From positions 496,001 to 560,000 of the forward strand of contig CP150571.1 of assembly GCA_049487715.1 (NCBI GenBank): a stretch of 64,000 bases of DNA. Direction: 5' to 3'. This document shows positions 52,457-63,061 of the stretch, piece by piece. A program made the position numbers and the translations under genes. The notes beneath the pieces are model-generated. The model did not search any database. It saw nothing but the letters and a program-made list of their open reading frames with translations, and was not told the DNA's origin. Positions within the stretch are counted from its first letter, which is position 1; each line of letters begins with the position of its first letter. Source of the DNA: Pycnococcus provasolii. Its lineage: Eukaryota; Chlorophyta; Pseudoscourfieldiophyceae; Pseudoscourfieldiales.

Positions 52457-53512
52457 ATGAACACGACGATGATGGCGACCAAGAAGCTGTTCGGCGCGAA
52501 GAAGGCGGCCCCGAAGACCGTCAAGAAGGCCCCGCTGTTCGGCGCGAAGAAGGCGGCCCCGAAGAAGGCGCCCCCGAAGAAGAAGGGAGGAGGAGCCTCG
52601 AAGCCCGGTGACTACCCGCAGTGGTACGGCTCCGACCGCCGCCTCTTCCTGCCCGGAGGACTCCTCGAGGGAGGCGACTACAACCCCGTGCTCGACGGCT
52701 CGCTGCCGGGCGACTACGGATTCGACATCCTCAACCTCGCGACGGACAAGGAGACGCTCACGAAGTACCGCGCCGCCGAGCTCATCCACGCGCGCTGGGC
52801 CATGCTCGGACTTGTCGGCGTGGTCGTGCCGGAGGCGATCGCCTCCGCTGGTGTGCCGCTCGGCGAGTCCGCCGTCTGGTACGAGGTACGACCTTTTGTG
52901 GAGTGGGCACGCACGTTTTGCTTTGGGGCTTCTTGCTTGCTTGCTCATTATTATTTTTTTTTTTGTGTGTGTGTGGGGGGGTGTGTGTGTGGGGGGGGGG
53001 GGTGACAAAGTATCCTTTTTCGTCGTGAACGGTGCTAACCTAAAATACACAAATAAACACAGGCTGGAAAGAACGTGCTCGACGACGGCTACCAGACGTG
53101 GTTCGGCGTGAAGATCCCGCTCCCGCTGCCCGTCATCTTCGCGCTTGAGCTTGCGCTCATTGCGCCTGCGGAGCTGTACCGTGGATCGCAGGAGAACGTC
53201 ATTCCCGGAATCACGCTGCCGTTCACGGGCAAGGCTGACCCGCTGTACCCGGGCAAGGACTTCTCGTTCGACCCGCTGAACCTCGGCCTCGACCCCTTCG
53301 GCCTCGGAGGTGGCGAGGACCTCGCTGAGCTCAAGGTGAAGGAGCTTAAGAACGGGCGCCTCGCGATGGTTGCCATGCTTGGAGTTTTCGTGCAGGCTGC
53401 GGTGACGCACGAGGGACCGTACGCCAACTGGTACAAGCACGTTAGCAACCCGTTCCAGTACAACCTGCTCACCATTTTGGGCAACGGAAGCCTCGCGGAC
53501 AACCAGATCTAA
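52457..53512 (+). CDS. LHCB5: Minor light-harvesting protein CP26 (LHCB5), two exons
   Basis: Exon 1 is 52457-52885 and exon 2 is 53063-53512, a phase-0 junction with GTACGA donor and ACACAG acceptor, 292 residues. It binds chlorophyll a/b and carotenoids as a monomeric antenna of photosystem II. Helix B has [11 protein letters not shown] and helix [19 protein letters not shown], the two ExxxxR-type pigment-binding helices. CP26 rather than major LHCII is supported by [12 protein letters not shown] before the first helix, [28 protein letters not shown] and the C-terminal [16 protein letters not shown]. The N-terminus is odd: instead of a Ser/Thr-rich transit peptide it has Lys/Ala/Pro with two copies of [10 protein letters not shown] (11-20 and 27-36). 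Confidence 0.93.
52886..53062 (+). other. Intron of LHCB5 with GT/G-rich tract
   Basis: The intron is 177 bases. It contains a T run, then a TG microsatellite interrupted by G runs (about 52965-53002), and ends in an A-rich stretch before ACACAG. Removing it keeps the conserved [13 protein letters not shown] junction typical of CP26 in frame. Confidence 0.9.
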
Positions 53513-54260
53513 GAGCAATTCTAAGAGCTTGTGGTTTGTGGTGTGACGTGAACATGTGAGTGTGGGTGAGAAGGAGCATTTTACCTTGAAAAAAAAGTAA
53601 CAAAAAAGAAGTGAGAAACAAGGAACTTTGTTCTTTTTCCATACAGAACAGTATTATGATCTCAATAAGTGAGTGCATCCTTGAATAGGTGGTACTACTA
53701 TTCGACGAGAAGGTTAATGATAGTCAATACACGAAAAGAGAAGAGAAGAGACGACTTCGAATACTACTCGTGGAGGCTCAAGAATACTAAAGGTACTCGC
53801 ACAACAAGAAACAAGGCTGCTTAATCCGTGCGAGTCCCTGTTTTCTGTTCTATTCTTGTTCTCAGGGAGTTTCTGTTTTGTGTATTTGTGTCAGTTTGTG
53901 TTCTTGCTCTTGCTCTTGCGCCATTCATTCTCGCCAATGACAAGAACTACTGATTGGCATGATGATGAAGGGATCTGTGACGTTCCCGAAAACCCCGGGG
54001 GGGACGGAAAGTAAAGTGTACTTCTACCCGGTGGTTGGTTTTTGGTTCATTGGGGATCCCTCGTTGTCGTTCTCCTGCTAGTGTAGGGAAAGTATTTTAT
54101 GAGGGGGAAAACGGGTCTCAGATGTGTCGAGTTGGGGATCCGTCGTTGCCAAACAAGCTGGGCCACGGACGGACCTCGGCTGGTTCCCATCCGGCAATCG
54201 AAAGATTAGTGCGCGTCATCTTCATCTTCATCATCTGCGAATCCAGGAATCCAGGAAACC
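53513..54260. other. Intergenic region between LHCB5 and the P450 reductase
   Basis: About 750 bases of mixed composition. Seen are an A/G-rich stretch (53740-53752), TTCTTGCTCTTGCTC words (about 53902-53920), and a C/G homopolymer patch near 53994-54004. Both neighbours are on the plus strand, so the reductase promoter probably lies here. No gene or structured RNA was recognised. Confidence 0.5.
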
Positions 54261-56405
54261 ATGCTCGCGTTTATGCTGTTCACAGCTTCAGTTGGCTTAC
54301 TAGTCCTTTTGATTATTAGGCGCTTCTTCTTTCCATCGTCGTCGTCTTCGTCATCGTCTTTATCAAATTCTTTAGCGCCTGCGCCTGCGCCTGCGGGTAA
54401 TAATCGCTCGGCTCTGGCTGCTCGCTCTGGCTCGGGCTTGGAGCCCGATGCGCGTCCCATCCAGCGTCTTTTGATTTTGTATGGAACGCAAACGGGAACC
54501 GCGGAGAGGTTCGTGCGTGAGCTCGACGACATCGTGCGAAAGAAGTTTGAGACATCACCCATGAAACTCGACGTAGAAACCGTCGACATGGAGCAGTACG
54601 AAAGTCGAGCCAAGGCGGGGGAACTCGCAAACGAACCGTTCGTCGTCGTCGCGTGCGCCACGTACGGCGACGGCGACCCGACGGACACAGCCATGGGAAC
54701 GCACAACTACCTCGTCAAAGATCTGCCAGACTCGCTCGAAAGCGGACACGAACACGAGGCGCTCAAGGGGGTGACGTTCGCCGTCTTCGGGCTCGGAAAT
54801 ACGCAGTACGAGCACTTCAACGCCGCGGCGAAGGCGCTCGACAAGGGGCTCGACGCGCTTGGTGCCAAGAGACTCTGCGGCATGGGACTTGGCGACGACG
54901 ACAACGACATCGAGGAGGACTTCAGGAAGTGGCACGAGTCCACCCTGATGCCAGCCTTGGTAGATGCCGGATTTGCGGGTGGCGTCGATCAAAGCAAGCC
55001 GTCTTCCGAAGCCGCCGAAGCCACACTTGCCGTCCCGCGATCTCTCGACATCGCCAAGGAAGACAAGGAGGCAAACCTGAGCACAATCGTCGCATCCGCC
55101 GCGTCGTTCTACGGAACGGCAAGTCACCGCGTGGATGCCACGAAGGTGGTCGCTCGACGAGAACTGTACACATACGGCGCCGGCGATGCCAACGCTCGCT
55201 CGTGCGTTCACGTCGAGCTCGACGCATCGGCACTCTCGACAGCGAATAGTGGAAGCAGTACTCCACTGTACGAGACGGGAGACCACGTGGGCGTGTTCGC
55301 GGTGAACGACGACAAGGTGGTGAACGCCTACCTGCAACGCTTTCAACTTAGCGCAAATAGCGTCGTCAGGCTCTCGCGCCCTGCGGATGCGCCAAATGCG
55401 CTCGAGGGACCGCACTGCACGGCACCCGTCACCATACAAACGTACCTGAGCCGATTCTGCGACCTGCTGAGCTTTCCGAAAAAGGGTGTGCTGATGACGC
55501 TCGCCGCGTGCTGCAAGGTGGATGCCGAGCGCGACATGCTGCTTCGCCTTTCGAGTCCAGAGGGCAAGGGGGACTACAAGGCGGAGATTGTCAACAAGCA
55601 GAGAAGCCTTCTGCAGGTTGTGACCGAGCTTGCGCCGAGTGCGAACGTGTCCCCCGGCGTTCTTCTAGGCATGCTCCCCAAGCTGCAGCCTCGTTTCTAC
55701 AGCATCAGCAGCGCATCTTCGCGGCATCCCAAGCACGTGCACATCACGTGCGCCGTCGTCTCGCACGACACGCCGGGCGGGCGCTGGCACGACGGCGTGG
55801 CGTCCACCTTCTTGGCAAACGTGAACGTCGGTGACCGCGTGCTCGCATTTATTCGCACGTCCACGTTCCGCCTTCCGTCGAGCGCAGCCACGCCACTTCT
55901 TTGCGTGGGTCCAGGCACGGGCGTCGCCCCGTTCCGTGCATTCGTGCAGGCGCGTGTCGACGCCGACGAACGCAAGCGAGAGGAACTGGACAGCCCTCGT
56001 GCGGCTAGCGGCGCCGCCAAGTCCATGGCAAAGATGTCGCTTTACTTCGGATGTCGACGCCTGTCGGCGGAGCACATGTACGAGGGGGAACTTCGCGACG
56101 CGGCGGCAGGAGGTATCCTTCGGCTTGAGGTGGTCAGCTCGAGAGATGGAGCCACGGCACCACACCGGTACGTGCAGGACTTGCTCGCACGCCCCGAGGA
56201 TGCCGCGGCGGCACGAAAGGCACTCCTGAAGGATGGCGGTCATCTTTACGTGTGCGGCGATGCAAAGCATATGGCGGCGGATGTGCACAGGACTCTCGTT
56301 GGCGTGCTCTCGTCGGGAGATGACGGCTTACGCGACGCTGCTGAGGCTGAGACGTGGTTGGCATCCGCCTCGAAATCTGGCCGATACCAGCGCGACGTTT
56401 GGTGA
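54261..56405 (+). CDS. CPR: NADPH-cytochrome P450 reductase
   Basis: The 714-residue flavoprotein transfers electrons from NADPH through FAD and FMN to microsomal P450 enzymes. An N-terminal ER anchor (FTASVGLLVLLIIRRFFF, about 7-24) is followed by a Ser run and linker. The FMN domain has LILYGTQTGTAERFVREL (about 71-88) and VACATYGDGDPTDTA, then FAVFGLGNTQYEHFN. The connecting and FAD domain has GDHVGVFAVND, PRFYSISSASSRHP and GVASTFLANV. The NADPH domain has LLCVGPGTGVAPFRAFVQ, SLYFGCRR, LYVCGDAKHMAADVHRTL and the C-terminal YQRDVW, with the aromatic Trp that stacks on FAD. Length matches the family. It is intronless and starts at the ATG at 54261. Confidence 0.95.
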   Translation: MLAFMLFTASVGLLVLLIIRRFFFPSSSSSSSSLSNSLAPAPAPAGNNRSALAARSGSGLEPDARPIQRLLILYGTQTGTAERFVRELDDIVRKKFETSPMKLDVETVDMEQYESRAKAGELANEPFVVVACATYGDGDPTDTAMGTHNYLVKDLPDSLESGHEHEALKGVTFAVFGLGNTQYEHFNAAAKALDKGLDALGAKRLCGMGLGDDDNDIEEDFRKWHESTLMPALVDAGFAGGVDQSKPSSEAAEATLAVPRSLDIAKEDKEANLSTIVASAASFYGTASHRVDATKVVARRELYTYGAGDANARSCVHVELDASALSTANSGSSTPLYETGDHVGVFAVNDDKVVNAYLQRFQLSANSVVRLSRPADAPNALEGPHCTAPVTIQTYLSRFCDLLSFPKKGVLMTLAACCKVDAERDMLLRLSSPEGKGDYKAEIVNKQRSLLQVVTELAPSANVSPGVLLGMLPKLQPRFYSISSASSRHPKHVHITCAVVSHDTPGGRWHDGVASTFLANVNVGDRVLAFIRTSTFRLPSSAATPLLCVGPGTGVAPFRAFVQARVDADERKREELDSPRAASGAAKSMAKMSLYFGCRRLSAEHMYEGELRDAAAGGILRLEVVSSRDGATAPHRYVQDLLARPEDAAAARKALLKDGGHLYVCGDAKHMAADVHRTLVGVLSSGDDGLRDAAEAETWLASASKSGRYQRDVW

Positions 56406-56805
56406 GAAATTGAGTTGGTGGAGATGGAGAACAACGCACTTACCCTAATTACCGTAATATGAGAAGAACCAAAAGAAACATTCTTTCCCCAAACATATAC
56501 TTTGTTAAGTCTCGTTTAGGGATTCTACCTTAGGAAGAGTAGTGAGTACGACTCTTCAGTCGTCGTGTTTATGGTTGGTAGCGATGGCGACGACAACGAC
56601 AGCAAGTCGCAAGTGGAGCTCTCACTGCCGGACGCCAGCGAAAAGTAGCCTATAGTTGCTTCGAAATCACCAGCACCCTTTTGAAAAAGAAACGCGCTGT
56701 TGAAAAGCGGCGCTGCGAATGGACCGAAGGGTGTGAAGGGTGTGAATGGACGACCGTTGGACAAAGTGACTCAAGTTGTTTTGCTGAATGAGTGATCTTA
56801 GGCAT
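56406..56805. other. Convergent intergenic region
   Basis: The region separates the 3' ends of the reductase (+) and the Ala/Gln-rich gene (-). A minus-strand frame at 56764-56525 reads PFTPFTPFGPFAAPLFNSAF and then a Ser-rich tail; it has no ATG but looks less random than its neighbours and could be an alternative last exon of the minus-strand gene. No other feature was identified. Confidence 0.4.
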
Positions 56806-59310
56806 TTACTGATTCGCAACATTCGCCACTGCCGTTGCTTCTGGCGCCGCGTCGTTCGCCGCCGCGGCTGGTGCGACGGCAGCATCCGGCTGTGCAGCAT
56901 CCGGTTCAGGGGCTGCCGGCGGTGCGGGTGATGGATCCGTCCTCTCCGCCGCTACCGGCACCGTCGCCGCCGTTGTTTCTGCTGCTGCAGTTGCTTCCGC
57001 CGCCACAGCCACCTCCTCGCCCGGCGCGGCAGCTGCATCCACGGCACGCACCGCGTCGCCAGATAAGCTTACATTATTTTTCTCTGTTGCCTCCGCATCT
57101 GCCGGCGGCGCCACCGACGCTGCCGCGCCATCGTCTCTTCGCGCATTCGCCGCGTCGTCCGCAGGTGAAGGGTCTGCGGGTGGTGCTTCCACAGCAGCAA
57201 CTCCTTCAGGCGCCGCCGTCGTTGTCGCATCCGCCGCCGGTTCTGTTGACATCGCCGCTGTGACAGCCTCCGCAGCAGCAGCCGCTGCATTTGCGGCGAC
57301 GGCAACATCCTCCTCCTCCTCTGCCGGTGATGCTGGAGCCTTCTCCGATGCCTTCTCTTCCGCCGCCGCCGCCGCCGCCGCCGCCTCTGACGAACCGCCA
57401 CCTCCTGCCGAAGCCTTGTTCAGCTCCGCGGCCGCATCTACAGCCCTCGCCGCCACCTGCATTGCCTCCTTGGATGCTGCGATGATTGCACTGTCACTTT
57501 GCTTCATCGCTTGCGCTTCCGCCGCCGCACTGTCTCGCTGTTTGGAGCCGCCACCGCCACTTGCAGTCGCGCGCGGTGGTGGTGGTGCAGGAGGAGGTGG
57601 TGCGGGCACACCCTTTGCCGAAGATGGAAGAGGGGACTTGTTAGCATTCTGTGCCTGCTGCGCGGCTGCCGCAGCCGCCGTTGCGGCTGCCTGCGCTGCA
57701 GCTGACATGGATCCCGACTTCGCCGTCTGCGCCGCCTGCGCCACCTGTGCCTGTGCAGCCTGCGCTTGCTGCATCTGCGCCGCAAGCGCGGCAAGGTGCG
57801 GCATGCCGCCCAAATACGCCTGCATGTTCGCCGCGAACGGTAGGTTCCCTCCGCCGAACAGCGCACTCGCTGGATTTCCCTGCATTGCTTGCGGCGACGT
57901 CATGCCAGCAAACGGGTTTTGCGGTGGCCCGCCAAAGGCTGCAAATGGAAATTGTCCTGCGGCTGCAGCCATCATGGCAGCCGCGGCTGGCCCACCTGGC
58001 ATGCCACCAGGCTGACCCTGCTGCTGAAGTAGTGCAAAGTGGTTCTGAAGTGCGTGCAGCTGCAGTGCCTGCGCGTGTGCCTGGTGCTGATGGAAGTTGC
58101 CGCCCTGCGTTGCAGCTGGCATGGCGCTCGACACGGCGGCAGCGGCAGCGGCTGCGGCTGCTGCAGCGGCTGCATGTGAGCCAAATAGGCTTCCCGCCAG
58201 TGATGAAGGTGGAGCACCCTTGCCGAATGGCGACTGAGGTACTCCGGCAGCGGCAGCGAGCGCAGCTGCCGCGACCGCTTGTTGTTGTTGTTGTTGTTGC
58301 TGCTGCTGTTGCTGCTGCTGTTGCTGTTGTTGTTGTTGCTGTTGTTGCTGCTGTTGCTGCTGCTGAGCAGCCACCGCTGCTGCAGCCGCCGCAGCGCTGT
58401 CGATTTCAGCAGACCCATTCTTTGCGTACATCATAGCGAGATGGAAAGGCGGACCTCCCTTGGCACCAAGTGCACCACGCCCACCAGCCTGCATGGCGTG
58501 CTGCTGGAACAGGTGAATCGCCTTGGCGATGGTGACGTGCGTAGCGGCACGCTTTCCGTGCAGTCGCTGGCTGACGGAGGGCTGCACGGTTTGTCCGAAC
58601 GCGCCCGTTGTGAGAGCTGGGAGGTTTCCCACGAGAGCAGCATCTGCGTTCGACGCGCCGCCCGGTGGTCGCGATCCTGGCGGTGGCGGAGGTCCCGGCG
58701 GTGCCGGTGGCGCAGGCGGCACCGGCCTTTTCCCGTTTCCGTTCGCCGCCCCGTTTCCCTTTCGCTTCTTCGCGGGTGGCGAAGCCGCCGCCGCCTCCGC
58801 CTCGCACAGCGACGCGAGTCCAAAGAGCGCATCCGCCGCCTCCCGTTCGTCGATCTCCTTTGCGTTTCTTTTGGGTGGCGGTGGCGGATGTCTGCTTGGT
58901 GCTGGCGCTGCCGCTGCTGGAGGTGCGGCAGCCCTTGGATTTGGCCTTCTTTGCGTCGTCCTCGTTTTCCGCGGCACGCCTTCTGTGTGCACGGGATTGG
59001 TCGGCGGTCGCGGGTGCGCGGAGTTGTTTGCCGTGTTTGTCGCGTTCTCCGCGGGTGCGGCAGCCGCCGCTGCTGCGGCGTTTCCTTCCGCCTTGATGTT
59101 GTCTGTTGTGGAATCGACGAGCCCTTTTTTCTCCGAGGGTGCCGGCGGCGCCGCTGCTGTTGCCGCGGCGGCGATTCCGCCATCCGCCTTTTCTGCTGAA
59201 ACCGCGCCCATCTTCTTGTGTTCTCTGATTACTGCTGCGTTGTTATTATTATCTGGCAACTTACTAAGAGAGTTGGCTGCTGCTGCTTTCTCAAGAAACA
59301 AGGGCGCCAT
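56806..59310 (-). CDS. Ala/Gln-rich low-complexity nuclear-type protein
   Basis: The ATG at 59310 was chosen, giving 834 residues (MAPLFLEKAAAANSLSKLP). Most of the protein is Ala-, Gln- and Pro-rich with a Gln run of about 30 encoded by CAG/CAA (58279-58365). The few complex segments are PRKTRTTQRRPNPRA (basic, near 120), KRNAKEIDEREAADALFGL (about 155-175), PPAKKRKGNG (nuclear-localisation-like) and FGQTVQPSVSQRLHGKRAAT with a following ThrIleAlaLysAlaIle helix (about 245-270). The EREAADALFGLASL helix looks like a short interaction motif found in plant and algal transcription-related proteins, but no DNA-binding domain was recognised. Transcriptional regulator is a guess. Confidence 0.7.
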   Translation of the reverse strand: MAPLFLEKAAAANSLSKLPDNNNNAAVIREHKKMGAVSAEKADGGIAAAATAAAPPAPSEKKGLVDSTTDNIKAEGNAAAAAAAAPAENATNTANNSAHPRPPTNPVHTEGVPRKTRTTQRRPNPRAAAPPAAAAPAPSRHPPPPPKRNAKEIDEREAADALFGLASLCEAEAAAASPPAKKRKGNGAANGNGKRPVPPAPPAPPGPPPPPGSRPPGGASNADAALVGNLPALTTGAFGQTVQPSVSQRLHGKRAATHVTIAKAIHLFQQHAMQAGGRGALGAKGGPPFHLAMMYAKNGSAEIDSAAAAAAAVAAQQQQQQQQQQQQQQQQQQQQQQQQQQQQQAVAAAALAAAAGVPQSPFGKGAPPSSLAGSLFGSHAAAAAAAAAAAAAVSSAMPAATQGGNFHQHQAHAQALQLHALQNHFALLQQQGQPGGMPGGPAAAAMMAAAAGQFPFAAFGGPPQNPFAGMTSPQAMQGNPASALFGGGNLPFAANMQAYLGGMPHLAALAAQMQQAQAAQAQVAQAAQTAKSGSMSAAAQAAATAAAAAAQQAQNANKSPLPSSAKGVPAPPPPAPPPPRATASGGGGSKQRDSAAAEAQAMKQSDSAIIAASKEAMQVAARAVDAAAELNKASAGGGGSSEAAAAAAAAEEKASEKAPASPAEEEEDVAVAANAAAAAAEAVTAAMSTEPAADATTTAAPEGVAAVEAPPADPSPADDAANARRDDGAAASVAPPADAEATEKNNVSLSGDAVRAVDAAAAPGEEVAVAAEATAAAETTAATVPVAAERTDPSPAPPAAPEPDAAQPDAAVAPAAAANDAAPEATAVANVANQ
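58279..58365 (-). repeat. CAG/CAA (polyglutamine) repeat
   Basis: About 29 consecutive Gln codons on the minus strand, mixed CAG and CAA, so slippage should be slower than in a pure array. The same DNA read on the plus strand gives a Leu run in a frame that is not a gene. Confidence 0.95.
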
Positions 59311-60751
59311 GCAAACACGAGCTCGAAAGAGCCAGGGGAAAGAGAAGGCGCACCAGAGAAAGGTGAAAGGTGAAAAAAGGAACCACACCCAACCAAACGC
59401 TGAGCCAAGACTGATAGCTAACGAGCTGACGAGCTGAGACGGTAGCTATGATAGCTAGAGCTAAAGAGACACACGATACGATAGGACGACGATACAGGTA
59501 CAGCTTATCAGTGCGCGCTACACTAAGTTACTTAATGTGGAGTGCAAACTACACCACCAAAAAACTGGATGGGTGAGATGAGCTATTCGGTCGGACAAAA
59601 GCAGAAACCTGAGAAACCTGGTCTGGTCTCGCAGTCGCGGCCCCAGACCCCAGGCAGTGTGCTTCCTTCCCAGGGAACGAAGGAAGGGAAGGGAACGTGT
59701 ACCTTTAGCCTGTAGGGAGAAAGGAAGGGAAGGGTCCCTCGCCGGAAGGGAGTAGTGTCTCAATCAAAACACGCAAAGCAAAGGGGTCCCCTTCCGTCCC
59801 ATTTCTTTTCTTTTCTTGCACACTGTAGTCTAAGATTCTTCTTTTTCGCAGTCTCTCATCTGGGAATAGGCTCCCCACCCTTCGCGTCAAGCACGCTCTC
59901 TCACCCGGGGCGATCCACGATTGAAAGCATTGGTTGGAAATCGACCAACCGATTTTCAAGAGAGAAAAAGAAAATGGAAGGGAGTGAATTTCCGGCCCCC
60001 CACGGACTGACTGAGGAGATTGATTGCCCCCGGGGCCAAACAGTTCTCCTCTTTCCTCTTTCCGGCTTTCCGCGAGCGCGAGCGTCCTATCGTGAGGTCT
60101 CGTGGCTATGGCGTGGTGGGGGTGTACTTGCCCCCTCTCTTCCAGTCTTCTTCTCCCTTTGCTCGCCCCTTTCGCCCTTCTTCACCCTTCCGAAGGAAAA
60201 TGTGTCTTTTTCCGATCCCACGGAATGCACGGTGCAACGCGCATCGACCGCGATCGAGCGTCGAGCAATCGCGGACGTCAATCCTCTATCTAAATATCTA
60301 AAAAAAATTTACTCCCCATCGATGCCATGCCTCGGAGCACGTCTATGGAGCGTAACGCATAAAGCCGCGGAATTCGCCCGAGTAACGAATCCGGGCAGGG
60401 GAAGGGAAGAAGTACCCGGCACCACCCCTTTTCTCTCTTCAACGAAGAGGCGCCAACGACCGACCGACCGAGGTCCGAGGCGAGGAGATGCTCCTCCTTT
60501 TACCCCAAACACCCACAGGCTGACAGGTGACACAGGTGGGGTACACGCGCCCCCCACCCTCCTCCAGCTTCTCAGGGGAGAGTTGTTCGGGGTTGGATGG
60601 AGTTCGGGGTTTGTTTCCCCCCTTCTTTCCAAGCTGTTGCCAGTTGACGTCACCACAGGAGACTCCAAGGCGTCCGAGGCTCAGCCAAAAGGTCTCCGCC
60701 CACTTTGCGGCCGCAACGACGACAAACAGACGTTTCCCTCCGACGACGACG
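59311..60751. other. Divergent intergenic region upstream of the purple acid phosphatase
   Basis: About 1.4 kb. A GGAAGGGAAGGGAA tract and related words lie at about 59660-59735. TCTTTTCTTTTC runs lie at 59805-59815. A plus-strand frame of 362 codons (59755-60843) is open here, but its translation has no conserved-looking segment and overlaps the phosphatase start in another frame, so it was not called. Nothing else is supported. Confidence 0.5.
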
Positions 60752-60974
60752 ATGGCCGGCAAGCTTGTTGGCCAGCAATGTCTGGCGCTGCTCCTACCTT
60801 TGTTATGTCTGGGCGTGTGTCTGGTGGACGCCGCACGACATAGATCCGCTCTTAAAAGGGATTCCTTCCAGGTACCGGTGCAAGGCTCGTCGACGTCGTA
60901 CGTGCGCACGCCTTCTTGGAAGTCGCAAACACTTGCGCAAACAGGTACGTACTTCGAACAATCTCTCTATCGCC

Positions 60975-61014
<40 letters not shown>

Positions 61015-62222
61015 TTCTGTTTAACAAAGATGCTCGCCTCGCAGCCAACCCAGACAGCCGCGTGGAGCAGGTGCACCTGGCCATCTTGAACGACAGTGGC
61101 ATGTTCACGCTGTCGTGGGTAACGCCGCGCGACAACCCCAAGCCGTACGACGCCGTCGTCGCGTACTGCTCCCCCGCGCCGTGCACGCCAGGAAGCACGA
61201 CGGCGAACGCGACAACCACGTCGTACAAGTCTCATAAGTACCAGTCCGACCTCATACAGCACACCACCGTTGGGCCGTTTGCACCAAACACGGAAGTTTC
61301 GTACAGCATAGCGAACGGCGCGTTCGCAAACACGTTCAAGACGCCGCCGCTGTCGAAGACGTACCCTCAGCACGTTGTCGTCGTCGGCGACCTCGGCCAG
61401 ACGGAAAACAGCGTCAACACGCTCAACGCGATGGAACAGAGCGCATACGGACAGCCGAGCGTTGTCTTCCACGTCGGGGACCTGAGCTACGCTGACGGCG
61501 ATCAGCCGCGGTGGGATGCATGGGGACGCATGAAGCAGCCTCTCAGCAGCGCCGTGCCTTGGATGACTGTGGAGGGCAATCACGAGATCGAGTTTGGCGT
61601 CGGTGGCATCGGCAAGCAGTTCGTCGCGTACAACGCACGGTTTCGCATGCCGAGCCCGGGAGCTCTGTGGTACGCATTTACGTACGGCGATGTGCGATTC
61701 GTCATGCTCGGAAGCTACGACGACTACACACCCGACTCGCCGCAGTACCGCTGGCTCTCCGCGGAATTGGCATCCATCAATCGCGACGAGACGCCGTTCG
61801 TGATTGTCGGCCTGCATGCCCCTTGGTACAACAGCAACCACGCGCACCAGGGCGAGGGCGACGCGATGAAGGCTGCGATGGAGAAGCTTCTGCTCGACGC
61901 GCGCGTGGACGCGCTGTTCGCGGGGCACGTGCACGCGTACGAGCGAACGCACCCAGTCGTCGCAAACGGCGTCGTGGACGAGAAGTGCGGCATCCCTTAC
62001 ATCGTCATCGGAGATGGTGGAAATCGCGAAGGGCTCGCGAAAGACTACATCACGCCCACACCTGAGTGGAGTGCATTCCGCGAGGCTAGCTACGGATTTG
62101 GCACGATTGACGTTGTGAACGCCACGCACGCGCACTTTCAGTGGATCCGCAGTGATCCTGACGGCAGTGATGCCTCGGACAGCACGTGGATTATTTCCAA
62201 GGATGCACGAGGATGCAGCTAG
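60752..62222 (+). CDS. PAP: Purple acid phosphatase, secreted (two exons)
   Basis: Exon 1 is 60752-60944 and exon 2 is 61030-62222, phase 1 junction, 461 residues. The ATG at 60752 begins a signal peptide (CLALLLPLLCLGVCLVDAA, about 10-28). A fibronectin-like N-terminal domain is followed by the dimetal catalytic core with all five motifs in order: VVVGDLGQTENS (GDxG), VFHVGDLSYADGD (GDxxY), VEGNHEIEF (GNHE), VIVGLHAPWYNSNHAH (VxxH) and FAGHVHAYERTH (GHxH). These residues bind the Fe(III)-M(II) centre and cleave phosphate esters in the secretory path or outside the cell, releasing phosphate. Length and motif spacing match plant high-molecular-weight PAPs. Confidence 0.95.
60945..61029 (+). 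other. Intron of PAP with CT/CA microsatellite
   Basis: The intron is 85 bases, GTACGT to AAAG, and contains a CT run followed directly by a CA run (about 60972-61013). Removing it joins LAQT to DARLAANPDSRVEQ in frame. Confidence 0.9.
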
Positions 62223-62343
62223 AATGTTAGGATGTTAGGAGTTAGTTATCTTACAAACGATTTGTTTTTTCAAACCCTTCTGGAGTTGGTGTCGATAACT
62301 CGCACACACTCATCCGTGAGTGGAGATTGGGAGCGCTCGTGCA

Positions 62344-62353
62344 ATATCTCCCC
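62344..62353. repeat. Left target-site duplication
   Basis: The 10-bp word ATATCTCCCC directly before the left inverted repeat, identical to 63132-63141. Confidence 0.75.
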
Positions 62354-62423
62354 GGGGGATTTCCAGATCCGGAGGTTTTGGCCGGATTTTTTCCAAATCC
62401 GGAGGTTAGGGTTACGATTAGGG
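62354..62423. repeat. Left terminal inverted repeat
   Basis: About 70 bases beginning GGGGGATTTCC and ending GATTAGGG; its complement is found at 63062-63131 with a single mismatch in the outer four bases. Confidence 0.9.
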
Positions 62424-63061
62424 TTACGATTAGGGTTTATTGGGGTTTTTAGGGTTACCCTGTCTGACTTCTCGGCCGTTCCCTCCCCTTTATCATCACA
62501 ACTCGCCATCAGCCATGGCGTCTGCCGTCGGCGCTGTGCTTAGTAAGGAAGAGCTCTTTAAGCTATCATGGGATGGCAGTAAAGAAGGAAGCAAAGAGGG
62601 TCGCAAGGCTGCCTTGCGCACATTTCGATCGTTAGCATTACATCAGGGTCGGCAATTCAAGCAATCACGCAAGGGTGGACAAGAAAAAGTGATCATGGAG
62701 TGCACATCATGTGACGCGAAAGCTACGTTGCGCCGAGCAGCGAACGTATGGAGATGGCGGGAAGAGGAGACGATGCTTACGCACGTGAACTGCGTTTCAC
62801 AGAGTAAGGCGAACGCGGAAGACGTGGCGAACTTGCAGAGTGTGCACCACGCCATCACAAAGGGTGATTGTAGTGCTCAGCTAAAGGAAGTGCAAAGTCA
62901 CGCGGCGTCGAGCGGGCTGAACATATCGACCACGGGCGCACACAGGGCAAAGCGGAGAATTTTGGACGAGGATGAGACGGATTACATTCGCTCCTACGAG
63001 TTGATCCACCCTTGGCTCAAGGATGTCGCTACGAAGAATCCGAACACTGAAATTACCTTCT

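Noticed and set aside
58279-59199. Plus-strand poly-Leu frame opposite the Gln run
   Set aside because: Complement of CAG/CAA repeats; not supported by any conserved segment.
59755-60843. 362-codon plus-strand frame before the purple acid phosphatase
   Set aside because: No ATG at its beginning fits, its composition is random, and it overlaps the phosphatase first exon in another frame.
60852-62135. 427-codon minus-strand frame opposite the purple acid phosphatase
   Set aside because: Antisense shadow of a GC-rich gene; the plus frame carries all five metal-binding motifs.
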